A stretch of 64,000 nt of DNA, taken from positions 110,483 to 174,482 of the forward strand of contig JAKSJQ010000001.1 in assembly GCA_024402115.1 (NCBI GenBank), written 5' to 3'. This stretch comes from Bacteroidales bacterium. Lineage in GTDB: Bacteria > Bacteroidota > Bacteroidia > Bacteroidales > UBA932. The notes beneath the pieces are model-generated. The model was not told where the DNA came from. It did no database searches and saw only the letters and a list, made by a program, of their open reading frames with translations. Each line of letters opens with the position of its first letter. Positions within the stretch are counted from its first letter, which is position 1. The translations under genes were made by a program, and so were the position numbers. Below, one piece after another: positions 25,556 through 39,073 of the stretch.

Positions 25556-28099
25556 TTGAAAGAAACACAATCGATAAATAGGCTGGAACAGAAGCTGGGA
25601 TTCGACAGGGTGAGGTCGGCAGTGTCCGACAAGTGCTCTACCGAGTACGCCGTCGTGCGCACTGCGGAGGAGAACTTCACCAACAATCCGCGTGAGATCA
25701 GGAGGAGGCTCCAGCTGACCGATGAGATGAGGCTGATCCTGATGTTCGAGGAGAACTTCCCTACGGGAGGATTCATCGACTGTCTGGACTTCCTCAAGCC
25801 GCTCCAGAGGGAGGGCACGAGCCTGGAGATCACTTCCCTGAGGAAGCTGAAGACCATGCTCGAGACCTTGAGAAAGGTCACTTCCTTCTTCGCCGGCATC
25901 AAGGACGGAGTCTATCCGAACCTCAAGAGGATGGCCGCACCGGTCATGTCCTTCCCTGAGGTGCAGCGCAGGATTGACGCGATCCTCGACCGATACGGCA
26001 ATGTCAAGGACACCGCATCGGACGCACTCTACGACATAAGAAAGTCCCTCAGGGACAAGGAAGGCGCGATTTCGCGCCGCATGAACGCGGTGCTCCGCAA
26101 GGCCCAGGAAGAGGGTCTCGTGGACTCCGACGCAACCGTCACCGTGCGTGATGGAAGGATGCTCATCCCGGTAGCAGCCGCGAACAAGAGACGCATCTCG
26201 GGCTTCATCTACGATGAGTCCGCTACTGGAAAGACCGCGTTCATCGAGCCTGCCGAAGTGGTGGAACTCGACAATGAGATCAAGGAGCTCCAGTTCGCCG
26301 AGCAGAGGGAGATACTCCGCATACTCGTCGAATTCAGCGACTTCGTTCGCCCATATACTCCAGACCTCGTTGCCGCCGCTTCCTTCCTCGGAGAGATAGA
26401 CTTCATCATGGCCAAGGCCCAGGTGGCGCTCGACTACATCGCCGGCATGCCGGTCATCTCCGACACAGGGGAGATGAACCTGCGCAAGGCCCGTCACCCT
26501 ATACTCGAGCAGGCGCTCCGTCGCGAGAAGAAGGAGATCGTGCCTCTCACCGTGACCCTGACCCCATCCAAGCACATACTCCTCATCTCCGGCCCGAACG
26601 CCGGCGGAAAGTCCGTCTGCCTGAAGACCGTCGGACTGCTGCAGTACATGTTCCAGTGGGGTATGCTCATCCCTACCTCCGAGACCTCGGAGATGGTGAT
26701 CTTCGACAGGATCATGGTCGACATCGGAGACGACCAGTCTCTGGACAACGACCTCAGTACCTACAGCTCCTTCCTCGGAAACATGAAGGAGATGGTGGAG
26801 AAGGCCGACAGCCGCACCCTCGTGCTGATTGACGAGTTCGGTAGCGGAACCGAGCCTGCCGCAGGAGGTGCGATCGCAGAGGCCATACTCGCGGAGCTCG
26901 ACACCCGCGGCGTGTACGGAGTCATCACCACCCATTATACCAACCTCAAGCTCTACGCATCAGGCGACCGAGGCGTCGTCAACGGTGCGATGATGTTCGA
27001 CGTACAGAACATCGCACCTATGTTCAAGCTCGAGATGGGACTCCCGGGCAACTCCTTCGCCTTCGAGCTCGCAAGGAAGATGGGTCTTCCGGAGAGCATC
27101 ATCAAGGACGCTGAGAGCCGTGCCGGAGAGGAATTCGTGGGTATAGAGCGCAACCTCCGCAAGATTGCCAGGAACCGCAAGGCACTCGACGAGAAGCTCG
27201 AGAGGATACGCAACACGGACAAGACCCTCGAGAACATCACCGACAAGTACTCGAAGGAGCTCAAGGACATCAAGCAGCTCAAGAAGGAGATACTCGACCA
27301 GGCCAACAAGGAGGCCGCTGAGATAATCGCAGGCGCGAACAAGAAGGTCGAGAACACTATACGAACCATCAAGGAGAAGCAGGCCGAGAAGGAATCCACC
27401 AAGGAGGCCCGCACCGAGCTCCGGAACTTCCTTGGAGCCTTCGCCGCAAAGAAGGAGAAGGAGCAGAAGGAGAAGGACGAATACATCGAGCGCAAGATCG
27501 CTCAGCTCGACGCCCGCAAGGAACGTCAGAAGGCTCGCAAGAAACAGCGTGCGGACGAAGCCCAGCAGGCCGAGATCGAGAGGGCGGAGCAGGAGCGCCA
27601 GAGAGAGGAGGCCTTCCGAAACGCTCCTCTGAAGGTGGGTGAGAAGATACGCGTCAAGAGCAACGGAATGGTCGGCGAGGTCGTCAGGGTCTCAGGCAAG
27701 GCCGTTACCGTGAACATAGGCAGCATCACCAGCAAGCTCAGTCCGGACAACGTCGAGCGAATCACCTCGAACGAGTTCAAGTCTGCCTACAGGGAGACCT
27801 TCACCACGGTTTCTGCCGTCAAGGTGGACAACTCGATATCCGAGCGCAAGCTTAACTTCTCGACAGAGTTGGACGTTCGCGGCGCGAGGGTGACCGACGC
27901 CCTGGACGAGGTCACCAGGTTCGTGGACGATGCGATCATGCTCAATATCTCCAGCGTCAGGATCATCCACGGAAAGGGTACCGGCGCGTTGAGGGAAGAG
28001 ATACAGAAATTCCTCCGTGCGACGCCAGGAGTGGCGTCAGTGTCGGATGAGCATATACAGTTCGGCGGATCGGGAGTCACGATAGTGAAGTTCGACTGA
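25556..28099 (+). CDS. mutS2: MutS2 family ATPase/endonuclease
   Basis: The 847-aa protein starts at TTG 25556, 2 nt after cdaA. It has the MutS core helices, the Walker A GPNAGGKSVCLKT near residue 348, the Walker B/signature LVLIDEFGSGTEP, a long lysine/glutamate-rich coiled coil (about 530-690), and a C-terminal Smr nuclease domain with LDVRGARVTDA and HGKGTGALR. MutS2 suppresses recombination and rescues collided ribosomes in some bacteria. The TTG start is supported by spacing and by the lack of an earlier ATG. Confidence 0.93.
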   Translation: MKETQSINRLEQKLGFDRVRSAVSDKCSTEYAVVRTAEENFTNNPREIRRRLQLTDEMRLILMFEENFPTGGFIDCLDFLKPLQREGTSLEITSLRKLKTMLETLRKVTSFFAGIKDGVYPNLKRMAAPVMSFPEVQRRIDAILDRYGNVKDTASDALYDIRKSLRDKEGAISRRMNAVLRKAQEEGLVDSDATVTVRDGRMLIPVAAANKRRISGFIYDESATGKTAFIEPAEVVELDNEIKELQFAEQREILRILVEFSDFVRPYTPDLVAAASFLGEIDFIMAKAQVALDYIAGMPVISDTGEMNLRKARHPILEQALRREKKEIVPLTVTLTPSKHILLISGPNAGGKSVCLKTVGLLQYMFQWGMLIPTSETSEMVIFDRIMVDIGDDQSLDNDLSTYSSFLGNMKEMVEKADSRTLVLIDEFGSGTEPAAGGAIAEAILAELDTRGVYGVITTHYTNLKLYASGDRGVVNGAMMFDVQNIAPMFKLEMGLPGNSFAFELARKMGLPESIIKDAESRAGEEFVGIERNLRKIARNRKALDEKLERIRNTDKTLENITDKYSKELKDIKQLKKEILDQANKEAAEIIAGANKKVENTIRTIKEKQAEKESTKEARTELRNFLGAFAAKKEKEQKEKDEYIERKIAQLDARKERQKARKKQRADEAQQAEIERAEQERQREEAFRNAPLKVGEKIRVKSNGMVGEVVRVSGKAVTVNIGSITSKLSPDNVERITSNEFKSAYRETFTTVSAVKVDNSISERKLNFSTELDVRGARVTDALDEVTRFVDDAIMLNISSVRIIHGKGTGALREEIQKFLRATPGVASVSDEHIQFGGSGVTIVKFD

Positions 28100-28123
28100 C
28101 GATAATCACTGGAGGGAAGAAAA

Positions 28124-28501
28124 GTGGACGAGAGAAGAAAGACTGGAAACGAAGGAGAGGACGCGGCGGCACGCTTCCTCGCTTCCCGGGGCCACCAGGT
28201 TCTGGACAGGAACTGGAGAAGCGGACATCTCGAGCTGGACATAGTCTCGCTCGCTGCCGATGGAATACATTTTGTGGAGGTCAAGACCCGGCGGCCGCCG
28301 ATGCAGGCAGAGCCGCAGGAAAGCGTGACAGCCACCAAGCAGAAGCGGCTCGTGAAAGCCGCGCTTGCCTACCTGAACCGCTCCCGCAACCCCTTGCTGA
28401 GGGACGTCGAATACCATTTCGACATAGTCGCGGTGACGATAGACAACCCAGGGATGACGATAAGGTATTTTCCCGATGCGTTCATACCCATTTACATATA
28501 A
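28124..28501 (+). CDS. yraN: YraN/UPF0102 nuclease-like protein
   Basis: The 125-aa protein starts at GTG 28124 behind a good ribosome site (GGAGGGA). It carries the UPF0102 motifs GNEGEDAAARFLASRGHQVLDRNWR, ELDIVS and VEVKTRR, the D-ExK-like core of the restriction-endonuclease fold. Function is not established for the family; it is a predicted Holliday-junction-resolvase-like protein. It follows mutS2 in the same operon. Confidence 0.88.
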   Translation: MDERRKTGNEGEDAAARFLASRGHQVLDRNWRSGHLELDIVSLAADGIHFVEVKTRRPPMQAEPQESVTATKQKRLVKAALAYLNRSRNPLLRDVEYHFDIVAVTIDNPGMTIRYFPDAFIPIYI

Positions 28502-28510
28502 CCACAACAT

Positions 28511-29608
28511 ATGACCGATAGCTCTAAATACTGTGTGATCCTCGCCGGCGGTGCCGGATCCAGGATCTGGCCGATAAGCAGGGTTTCCTTCCCTAAGCAG
28601 TTCCTCGAGGTGTCAGGAACGGGAAAGACCTTTCTGGAGCTGACCTATGAGCGTTTCTGTACGATAGTACCGCCAGAAAACATCCTCATCGTCACGGCCT
28701 CCCGCTACCAGAGTCTCGTGAAGGACATCCTCCCTGATGTTCCCGACGAGAACATCCTCCTTGAGCCTTATGCGAGAAATACCGCACCGGCCAATGCCTA
28801 TGCCGCCTACACCATCCTCAAGAGGGATCCCGACGCCACGGTTGTGGTCACTCCGTGTGACCATATCATCTTCGGTGATTCGGAGTTCCGCTCGAGCATA
28901 CTCAGCGCGATGGACTTCGTCGAGGCGAACGACAGCGTGATCCTCACCCTCGGAGTCGTTCCGACCCGTCCGGACACCAACTTCGGCTACATCCAGGCTG
29001 TCGGCGGAAGGGGAGCGTACAGGAAGGGAGAGCCGCTTCCGGTCAAGACCTTCACGGAGAAGCCTGACCTCGAACTCGCGAAGGTGTTCGTGGACAGCGG
29101 GGAATTCCTCTGGAACTCGGGTCTCATCGTCTGGAAGGCCACCGAGATCGCACAGGAGATCAAGGAGCACACCCCTCAGCTTGCGACATGGTTCGAGGGC
29201 TGGGACGCGGCCATAGGAACGAAGAACGAGCGAGCCTTCGTCGAGAGGGCCTACGGCGGATGCGAGAAGCAGGCGATCGACTTCGGAGTCATGGAGAAGA
29301 CCTCCAGCGCATGGGTCTATCCCGCCAACTTCGGATGGGCCGACATCGGCGTCTGGGACTCGCTCTACGACTATGTGGAAAAGGTTGACGACAGCGGAAA
29401 CGCGGTCATCGCGGGAGATTCCATCATGCAGGAATCCGGCGAGAACCTCGTGATAGCCGGAAAGGACAAGCTCGTGGCCATCCGCGGCCTCGACAATTTC
29501 ATGGTGGTGGATACCGACGAAGTCCTCGTCATCTGCCCGCGTGACGGCAAGAATTACAATGACCTCGTGACCGGACTCTCGCGTCCGGGTCTCGACAAAT
29601 ACAGATAA
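28511..29608 (+). CDS. manC: Mannose-1-phosphate guanylyltransferase
   Basis: The 365-aa protein is a nucleotidyltransferase with VILAGGAGSRIWPISR at the N-terminus, FPKQFLE, EPYARNTAPA and the late FTEKPD motif, all typical of GDP-mannose pyrophosphorylase. It makes GDP-mannose from GTP and mannose-1-phosphate for surface glycans. It has no fused isomerase domain, so it is the short single-function form. It follows yraN by 9 nt. Confidence 0.9.
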   Translation: MTDSSKYCVILAGGAGSRIWPISRVSFPKQFLEVSGTGKTFLELTYERFCTIVPPENILIVTASRYQSLVKDILPDVPDENILLEPYARNTAPANAYAAYTILKRDPDATVVVTPCDHIIFGDSEFRSSILSAMDFVEANDSVILTLGVVPTRPDTNFGYIQAVGGRGAYRKGEPLPVKTFTEKPDLELAKVFVDSGEFLWNSGLIVWKATEIAQEIKEHTPQLATWFEGWDAAIGTKNERAFVERAYGGCEKQAIDFGVMEKTSSAWVYPANFGWADIGVWDSLYDYVEKVDDSGNAVIAGDSIMQESGENLVIAGKDKLVAIRGLDNFMVVDTDEVLVICPRDGKNYNDLVTGLSRPGLDKYR

Positions 29609-29612
29609 AGAC

Positions 29613-31040
29613 ATGTTTGCATCAGAAGTATACACATCAAGAAGGCTCACTCTCCTTGCCAGGATGGCGGAGAAGGGCGCGAAGGGACTCGCAATCTTCC
29701 TCGGAAACGTCGAGTCGCCTATGAACTATTGGGACAACTGCTACAAGTTCCGTCAGGACAGCAATTTCCTCTACTATTGGGGTATCGACGAGCCGCTCTT
29801 CGCTGCGACTCTCGACCTCGAGACGGGAGAGGAGTGCATATATGGAAACGACGTAGACATCGACGACATCATCTGGATGGGCCCTCAGGACAGCGTTGCC
29901 GTGAAGGCAGCATCGGTGGGTGTATCGAACAGCCGTCCGTACGCCGAGTTCGCGAAGGCTATCGCAACTGCCCGCGCAAAGGGCCGCGAGATCCACTTCC
30001 TTCCAGCAGCGCGCCACTACACCCAGATGACCCTCGCCTCGCTCCTCGGTCTTGCACCGGAAGAGGTAGTGACAGCAGGAAAGAAGGGCTGCGCAAAGGC
30101 TTCTGACGCGCTCGTGCGCTCTGTCATCAGCATGAGACTCGTCAAGGATGCCCTCGAGATCGCTGAGATCGACAAGGCCTGCGACCTGGGTTACGAGATG
30201 CATACCGTGGCACGTCAGGGCGTGAAGGTCGGCACCGTCGAGCAGGAGATAGTCGGCAAGATGGAGGGCGCTACCATGTGCAAGGGCTGGGGTCCAAGCT
30301 TCGCGACCATCCTCACCCAGCACGGAGAGATCTTCCACTGCCACTCGCACGAGGCCGTGATCGAGCCTGGCAAGCTTCTCGTGATCGATGCCGGTGCTGA
30401 GAGCAATGTCCACTATGCATCCGATTTCACCCGCACATATCCGACTGCCGGCAAGTACACCGCCCAGCAGCGCGACATCTACCAGATCGTATATGAGTGC
30501 AACGAACTCGCTTTCGGCTTTACCCGTCCGGGCGTGCGCTATCGTGACGTACACCTCGCAGTGGCTCGTCACATGCTCGACTCCCTCAGCCAGCTCGGCC
30601 TGGTGAAGGGCGACCTCGACTCAATGCTCGCTGAGGGCATCGCAGGCCTCTTCATGCCTCATGGCCTCGGCCACAACATGGGTATGGACGTACATGACAT
30701 GGAGGATCTCGGAGAGAACCTCGTCGGATACGATGACGACCAGAGCCGCTCTCCTCAGCTCGGCCTTGGCAGCCTCCGCATGGCACGTACCCTCGTTCCG
30801 GGCAACGTCCTTACCGATGAGCCAGGCATCTACTTCATCCCTGACCTCATCGAGAGCTGGAAGAAGGACGGCACAGACAAGGGCATGGTCAACTACGACA
30901 AGCTCAAGGAATACTACAATTTCGGCGGAATCCGTCTCGAGGACGACGTTCTCGTGACCGAGGACGGAGCGCGCAGGCTCGGCAGCAAGCGCCTCCCTAT
31001 CGCACCGGATGACGTGGAAGCTGCAATGGCTGCAGAATAA
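29613..31040 (+). CDS. pepP: Xaa-Pro aminopeptidase (M24B)
   Basis: The 475-aa protein has an N-terminal aminopeptidase-P domain (about 1-170) and a C-terminal pita-bread metallopeptidase domain. The five metal ligands are visible: Asp in LLVIDAGAES, Asp in ASDFTRTYP, His in HGLGHNMGMD, Glu in TDEPGIYF and Glu in GGIRLED. It removes N-terminal residues preceding proline in cytoplasmic peptides. Length is normal. Confidence 0.92.
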   Translation: MFASEVYTSRRLTLLARMAEKGAKGLAIFLGNVESPMNYWDNCYKFRQDSNFLYYWGIDEPLFAATLDLETGEECIYGNDVDIDDIIWMGPQDSVAVKAASVGVSNSRPYAEFAKAIATARAKGREIHFLPAARHYTQMTLASLLGLAPEEVVTAGKKGCAKASDALVRSVISMRLVKDALEIAEIDKACDLGYEMHTVARQGVKVGTVEQEIVGKMEGATMCKGWGPSFATILTQHGEIFHCHSHEAVIEPGKLLVIDAGAESNVHYASDFTRTYPTAGKYTAQQRDIYQIVYECNELAFGFTRPGVRYRDVHLAVARHMLDSLSQLGLVKGDLDSMLAEGIAGLFMPHGLGHNMGMDVHDMEDLGENLVGYDDDQSRSPQLGLGSLRMARTLVPGNVLTDEPGIYFIPDLIESWKKDGTDKGMVNYDKLKEYYNFGGIRLEDDVLVTEDGARRLGSKRLPIAPDDVEAAMAAE

Positions 31041-31042
31041 TA

Positions 31043-31531
31043 ATGGAAATAGCAATGTGCATCCTTGCCATCTGTGCCGGAATCGTCGGCATAGTCGGCA
31101 GCATCATACCAGGACTCCCCGGCCCGCCCATCAGCTGGCTGGGGATGCTCCTTCTTTACTTCTGGGGCGGGGCCATCCGCTGCGGCCACACTCTCGCGGC
31201 CAGCCTCCTGCTGACCATGCTCGTTGTCACCGCGATCGTCACCGTGGTCGACTACCTCTTCCCGGCGGCCATGACCAAGGCCACCGGCGGCAGCCGATAC
31301 GCCTCCAGGGGAGCCCTCGCGGGAATGATCGTGGGCTGCTTCCTTACCCCGATAGGAATGATCCTGGGAGCCTTTCTCGGCGCCCTCGTCTCTGAGCTCT
31401 ACTGGGGCGGAAAGGACCTCTTCGAAGCGGCCAAGGCTGCTGTCGGAGCCTTCGTGGGCGTGCTCACCGGCACAGGCCTCAAGCTCGTCGCCTCGGGAGT
31501 GATGATGTGGATGATAATCGTAAACGTGTAG
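31043..31531 (+). CDS. DUF456 small membrane protein
   Basis: The 162-aa protein has four to five hydrophobic helices with glycine zippers (GIVGSIIPGLPGPPISWLGMLLL, ALAGMIVGCFLTPIGMILGAFLGA), the DUF456 signature. Function is unknown; these proteins resemble glycine-rich channel-like repeats. It begins 2 nt after pepP and overlaps the noncoding start of the next gene. Confidence 0.8.
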   Translation: MEIAMCILAICAGIVGIVGSIIPGLPGPPISWLGMLLLYFWGGAIRCGHTLAASLLLTMLVVTAIVTVVDYLFPAAMTKATGGSRYASRGALAGMIVGCFLTPIGMILGAFLGALVSELYWGGKDLFEAAKAAVGAFVGVLTGTGLKLVASGVMMWMIIVNV

Positions 31532-31539
31532 AAGACAGG

Positions 31540-32577
31540 ATGAAGAAGATTCTTAGCCTTTTGATAGGGATTACCGTCGCCGTGACGGCCTTCGCCCAGA
31601 CCCAGTGGACTGAGCTGGACGCGGCAGAAGCGGCGGACCTCATAATCGAGGAAGCCCAGACCCACCTTGGCAAACCGTATAAATACGGAGCGCGCGGACC
31701 GAAATCCTTCGACTGCAGCGGCTTCGCCGGATATGTTTACAACCGTTTCGGCTACACCCTCGGCCGCTCCTCGCGTGACCAGGCCCTCGACGGAAGGGAG
31801 GTCAGCGGCGACCTCAGCGAGCTCCAGAAGGGCGACCTCATCATCTTCTCGGGAAGGAAGAAGGGCCAGGTCGGGCATGTGGGAATCTTCATCGACTTCG
31901 ACTCCAAGAGCGGCACCGGACGCTTCATCCATGCGGACAAGTCCGGCGTCAGGATCTCGATGATGAGCGAGCCGTACTACGAGACACGCGTGATGGGAGT
32001 GCGCAGGATACTCCCCGACTTCGTCGCAGACTACAGCGGCGGAAGATATCCTTTCGAGGGAGAGGCTCAGGTGAGCATCGCTCCGGACAGGCTGGACCTC
32101 GGGGAAGGTGATCTCAGGATGGTTGTCTTCGAGAGCGGAAAATGGGCTCTGGTGGACTCTGACGGCAGGGTGACCATGCCGGGCGGCGCCGTATCGGACC
32201 GTATCGTGCTCTATCCCGACGGCTCGTGGAAGGCCGTTCCCCGCAAGATGGTGAAGATCCCGACCCTTTCGGGAAAGTCCGAGAAGGGCGGTGAGACGAA
32301 GAACGATGCCGCTTCTAAGGCAGCCGGTGGCGATGCCGCTGCTTCCGGACAGCAGTCTGACATCCGCGTCGAAGGTGCCGGCCCGACCTCTGTGACCGGT
32401 GGCGGAACCGAGACCGTCAAGGCTGAGACTCCGGCCGTATACCATACCATCGTCAAGGGCGACACTCTCTACGGTATTTCGAAGAAATACGGTGTCTCGG
32501 TGAAGACCATCTGCCGCCTCAACGGCATATCCGAGAAGACGACCCTCCATCTGGGCCGCAAGCTCCGGATTAAGTAA
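31540..32577 (+). CDS. Secreted NlpC/P60 peptidase with LysM domain
   Basis: From ATG 31540 the protein (345 aa) begins with MKKILSLLIGITVAVTAFAQ. Residues about 30-170 form a C40 NlpC/P60 domain with cysteine in SFDCSGFAGYVY, histidine in GHVGIFI and a later RFIHAD. A disordered Ser/Ala/Gly-rich linker leads to a C-terminal LysM repeat (YHTIVKGDTLYGISKKYGVS). It cuts peptidoglycan stem peptides in the periplasm; LysM binds glycan. ATG 31507 would add 11 charged residues and overlap DUF456, so it is rejected. Confidence 0.9.
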   Translation: MKKILSLLIGITVAVTAFAQTQWTELDAAEAADLIIEEAQTHLGKPYKYGARGPKSFDCSGFAGYVYNRFGYTLGRSSRDQALDGREVSGDLSELQKGDLIIFSGRKKGQVGHVGIFIDFDSKSGTGRFIHADKSGVRISMMSEPYYETRVMGVRRILPDFVADYSGGRYPFEGEAQVSIAPDRLDLGEGDLRMVVFESGKWALVDSDGRVTMPGGAVSDRIVLYPDGSWKAVPRKMVKIPTLSGKSEKGGETKNDAASKAAGGDAAASGQQSDIRVEGAGPTSVTGGGTETVKAETPAVYHTIVKGDTLYGISKKYGVSVKTICRLNGISEKTTLHLGRKLRIK

Positions 32578-32621
32578 AAAAATATGTCTATATTCGCATC
32601 TTTGAATAATTCGAAAAGTAT

Positions 32622-36186
<3,565 letters not shown>

Positions 36187-36200
36187 CAGGCCCAGGCGGT

Positions 36201-37490
36201 CTATCTGCCGGCAATCCTAGCTTCGAAATACTCTTTCAGGTCGTTCCACCTGTAGTAAGTACCGCTTACTGCCTGGAGCGACCTGAATTGTTTTTCCTGC
36301 TCGTTGTAGAGCAACTTGACCAGGATCTCTGGGGATTTGCGGCTGCGGTAGAACACCATCTGAAGGTTGGAGCCCATAGGAATCATATCTCCGGCACACC
36401 ACTGCTCATGGGCGCTGGTCTGCTCGAGACGGAGGTCCATGCCGCTGAAGGACATCAGGGCGCAGAGCGGGAGCAGCGCGGTGTCATGGGTGAAGCGCAG
36501 GTCGGCGGCGCGATGGCTGTTTTCAGAGATTGCTTCATCGGCCTTTGCGATTATGTCACGCAGTGTCCTGATTCCCTGCTTTGCTGTGACGTCTCCGTAG
36601 AGCAGCGAATTGGAGTTCTCCGTATAGAATACGTCGCTGTCGTTGGCGGCGAGGATAAAGAGTTCGTCGAGAGTGAAGAAGGAGTGGATATCGACCGTCC
36701 CTTCGAGGTCCATGGTCTCCGTGTAGGTTGCGCAGCTGAAGAGGTCCTCGCAGAATTCATAAGGGTCGCCGAGCGCCATCGCTTTTTCCGTGTCGGTGAA
36801 GAGCACGCCGTAGAGCCTTTCCGGATTGATGTTATCATGCACATATCTGTCGCTGTCCGGTCCTACCGTCACCTGCTGCCCGCGTCCCTTGCTGTCCCAG
36901 ACCATGAGGTAATCCATGTACCTCGTGCCTGTGTCCATCGTGACGGCCATCAGGGGCTTCTGCCTCTGGAGTTCGAGCAGGAAGTTGGACATCGAAAGTA
37001 TGCATCTCTGCACGGTGCTGGATACGGCATCGACCTCATTCCTCTGCCTGGATTTGAAGACCTCGGGGAAGCGTGCAACCATCCTCGACGCGATTTCCCT
37101 ATGTTCGCGGCCGCCCCTTGGGGTCAGCATCTCGTACATGCCGTCGGCCGTCTCCATCATCGTCCCGATCTGCCTGCGCAGATCTTCACCACGCGCGGTG
37201 AGTATTCCCGATCCCGATGCTTCTGCGAGCAGGTCTGCGACTGCAGTGAAACTCCCTCCCTGACCGAGGTCATATCGGCTTCCATGGCGGCCGACGTGGC
37301 TTACATAGAAGGGCTTGTAGCCTTTGGGAGCGGGAGTTTCCCCTCCGATTGATGGAGAGTAGCTGTGGTGATATCCGTTACCTATGTTGATGTCCTGGCC
37401 GAGCCTCTCCTTGGTGAGCTGGGCATTGGCCGGGACGGATAGGACGGTAAGTGCGGCGTAGAGCACTGCCGTATGGAGCGAAAGTTTCAT
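36201..37490 (-). CDS. Secreted histidine-type acid phosphatase / phytase-like
   Basis: The 429-aa protein has a signal peptide and the branch-2 histidine phosphatase motifs: SHVGRHGSRYD (RHG with catalytic His) and THDTALLPL (HD proton donor). The HD, rather than HAE, argues for an acid phosphatase/AppA-like mechanism instead of a MINPP. It probably frees phosphate from organic esters in the periplasm. A TATTTTTG -7 box (minus, 37510-37517) lies 19 nt before the ATG. It converges with the CE1 esterase. Confidence 0.85.
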   Translation of the reverse strand: MKLSLHTAVLYAALTVLSVPANAQLTKERLGQDINIGNGYHHSYSPSIGGETPAPKGYKPFYVSHVGRHGSRYDLGQGGSFTAVADLLAEASGSGILTARGEDLRRQIGTMMETADGMYEMLTPRGGREHREIASRMVARFPEVFKSRQRNEVDAVSSTVQRCILSMSNFLLELQRQKPLMAVTMDTGTRYMDYLMVWDSKGRGQQVTVGPDSDRYVHDNINPERLYGVLFTDTEKAMALGDPYEFCEDLFSCATYTETMDLEGTVDIHSFFTLDELFILAANDSDVFYTENSNSLLYGDVTAKQGIRTLRDIIAKADEAISENSHRAADLRFTHDTALLPLCALMSFSGMDLRLEQTSAHEQWCAGDMIPMGSNLQMVFYRSRKSPEILVKLLYNEQEKQFRSLQAVSGTYYRWNDLKEYFEARIAGR

Positions 37491-37671
37491 GGATTCTTGT
37501 GTTGGACTGCAAAAATACGGAAAATGATGTTATGCTCCATCATGTGGAACAAAATGCGATTCTAAATAGCAAAAAAGGGGAAAATGGGCGAGAAAAATAG
37601 AACTCTGGTCGCAGTTTTGAGTAATTTATGCCATACTTTTGCGACGCAATAACAAAAGTTACCGATCTAAA

Positions 37672-38994
37672 ATGAAAAAGATTCTTACTGTGGCCTTAGT
37701 GGCTATGTCAGCAATCCTCGTTTCATGCAACCAGAAGGAGACCCTCCTTCCAGCAGGAAACGGAGAAGAGATTTTCGAGCAGTCTTTCAACGTGCTCGAG
37801 GAAAGTGAAATTTCAGGCGCAGAGCTTTTCTCTGACGTAACTGCCGGCCTTCAGGACCAGGTTGATCCGGAGGTCTACGAGCAGCTCCTCAATGCTTTCA
37901 ACGCATCCGACGCGAAGCTCATCAGCAAGGACCCTCAGACCAAGGCAATCGTCCCTGCTCTCTATAAGACAGCCCGCGTGGAGTACCAGACTCTCGATCA
38001 GGACAACCAGCCTGTAACCGCTTCCGCACTCATCGTCTATCCTCTCTTCAAGAAGATCAAGGAGGTGATGCTCATCAACCACGGAACCCATATCGGCTTC
38101 ATGCTCGTACCTACCAAGTACACCTCCGTGGAGGCGATCATGGCAGCTACAGGTGCTCTCTGCATCCTTCCTGACTATATCGGCCTCGGCTCTTCAGCGA
38201 AGCATCCGGACCTCTACCTCAACCATGAGGTTCACGGCCGCACCAGCGTTGACGCTCTCCTCACCCTTCTCGATTTCGCGAAGGCGAAGAAGCTTCCTCT
38301 CGACAGCAACTACAAGACCACCATCTTCGGTTACTCTCAGGGCGGTTCAGTGTCCCTTGCGTCGCTCCGCCGCGTGCAGCAGCTCGATGCCGCCACCCAG
38401 AACAGGCTCCACCTCGAGCACGTATACTGCGGTGAGGGTCCATACGATCTCCGCCAGACTTTCGAGAGCTATATCAAGGACTATGAGGCCGGTAAGAAGA
38501 TGGGTCTCGGCGCCGTGATTCCGCTTGTCATAAACAGCATGTTCAACAGCTACCCTTCAGAGGTCGCTGACATGAACTATGAGGATTTCTTCACTCCATG
38601 GGCGCTCTCTACCGGCGTCCCTCAGCACATCCGCGCGAACAAGGAGGGTATCATTGACGTGATGCTCAAGCTCAACGGCGCTGACCTCGGCAAGATCCTC
38701 AACTTCGACTATCTTGAGGCTTACCCTGAGAACCTCGCGCGTCTTCTCGAGCTCATGGACCGTCAGAACCTCTGCCACGGATGGGCTCCAGAGTACGACC
38801 TCACCCTCTTCCACTGCACCCCTGACGGAGTCGTTCCGTTCTCTAACTTCGAGCAGGCTTACGCAGGTCTCAACAACGAACACATGAACACACGCATCGT
38901 GCCGCTGAACGAAAAGATCATCGGCGATGCCCTTCTCCAGCATATCACCGGCATGCTCATCATGATCGAAGAGCTTCTCGCCGATAAGCTGTAA
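37672..38994 (+). CDS. Lipoprotein alpha/beta-hydrolase (secretory-lipase-like)
   Basis: From ATG 37672 the protein (440 aa) starts MKKILTVALVAMSAILVSCNQK, a lipoprotein signal. An alpha/beta-hydrolase core follows with INHGTH as oxyanion side, DYIGLGSS, nucleophile elbow GYSQGG, and a late aspartate/histidine region (HCTPDGVVPF). The pattern resembles fungal-type secretory lipases and their bacterial relatives. A TACTTTTG -7 box lies at 37634-37641, within the longer reading frame from 37639, which supports the shorter start. Confidence 0.78.
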   Translation: MKKILTVALVAMSAILVSCNQKETLLPAGNGEEIFEQSFNVLEESEISGAELFSDVTAGLQDQVDPEVYEQLLNAFNASDAKLISKDPQTKAIVPALYKTARVEYQTLDQDNQPVTASALIVYPLFKKIKEVMLINHGTHIGFMLVPTKYTSVEAIMAATGALCILPDYIGLGSSAKHPDLYLNHEVHGRTSVDALLTLLDFAKAKKLPLDSNYKTTIFGYSQGGSVSLASLRRVQQLDAATQNRLHLEHVYCGEGPYDLRQTFESYIKDYEAGKKMGLGAVIPLVINSMFNSYPSEVADMNYEDFFTPWALSTGVPQHIRANKEGIIDVMLKLNGADLGKILNFDYLEAYPENLARLLELMDRQNLCHGWAPEYDLTLFHCTPDGVVPFSNFEQAYAGLNNEHMNTRIVPLNEKIIGDALLQHITGMLIMIEELLADKL

Positions 38995-39017
38995 ACCTGA
39001 ACTTTACTCAACAAATA

Positions 39018-39050
39018 AGCCACCGTCCTCCCCAGGCGGTGGCTATTTCT
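39018..39050 (+). terminator. Rho-independent terminator after the lipoprotein hydrolase
   Basis: AGCCACCG at 39018-39025 pairs with CGGTGGCT at 39037-39044, followed by a T-rich ATTTCTTTTCTT. Confidence 0.85.
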
Positions 39051-39073
39051 TTTCTTATCGTGCATTATTTATT

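Noticed and set aside
25058..26935. 625-aa minus-strand frame over cdaA and mutS2
   Set aside because: Antisense shadow of two well-supported genes with conserved motifs.
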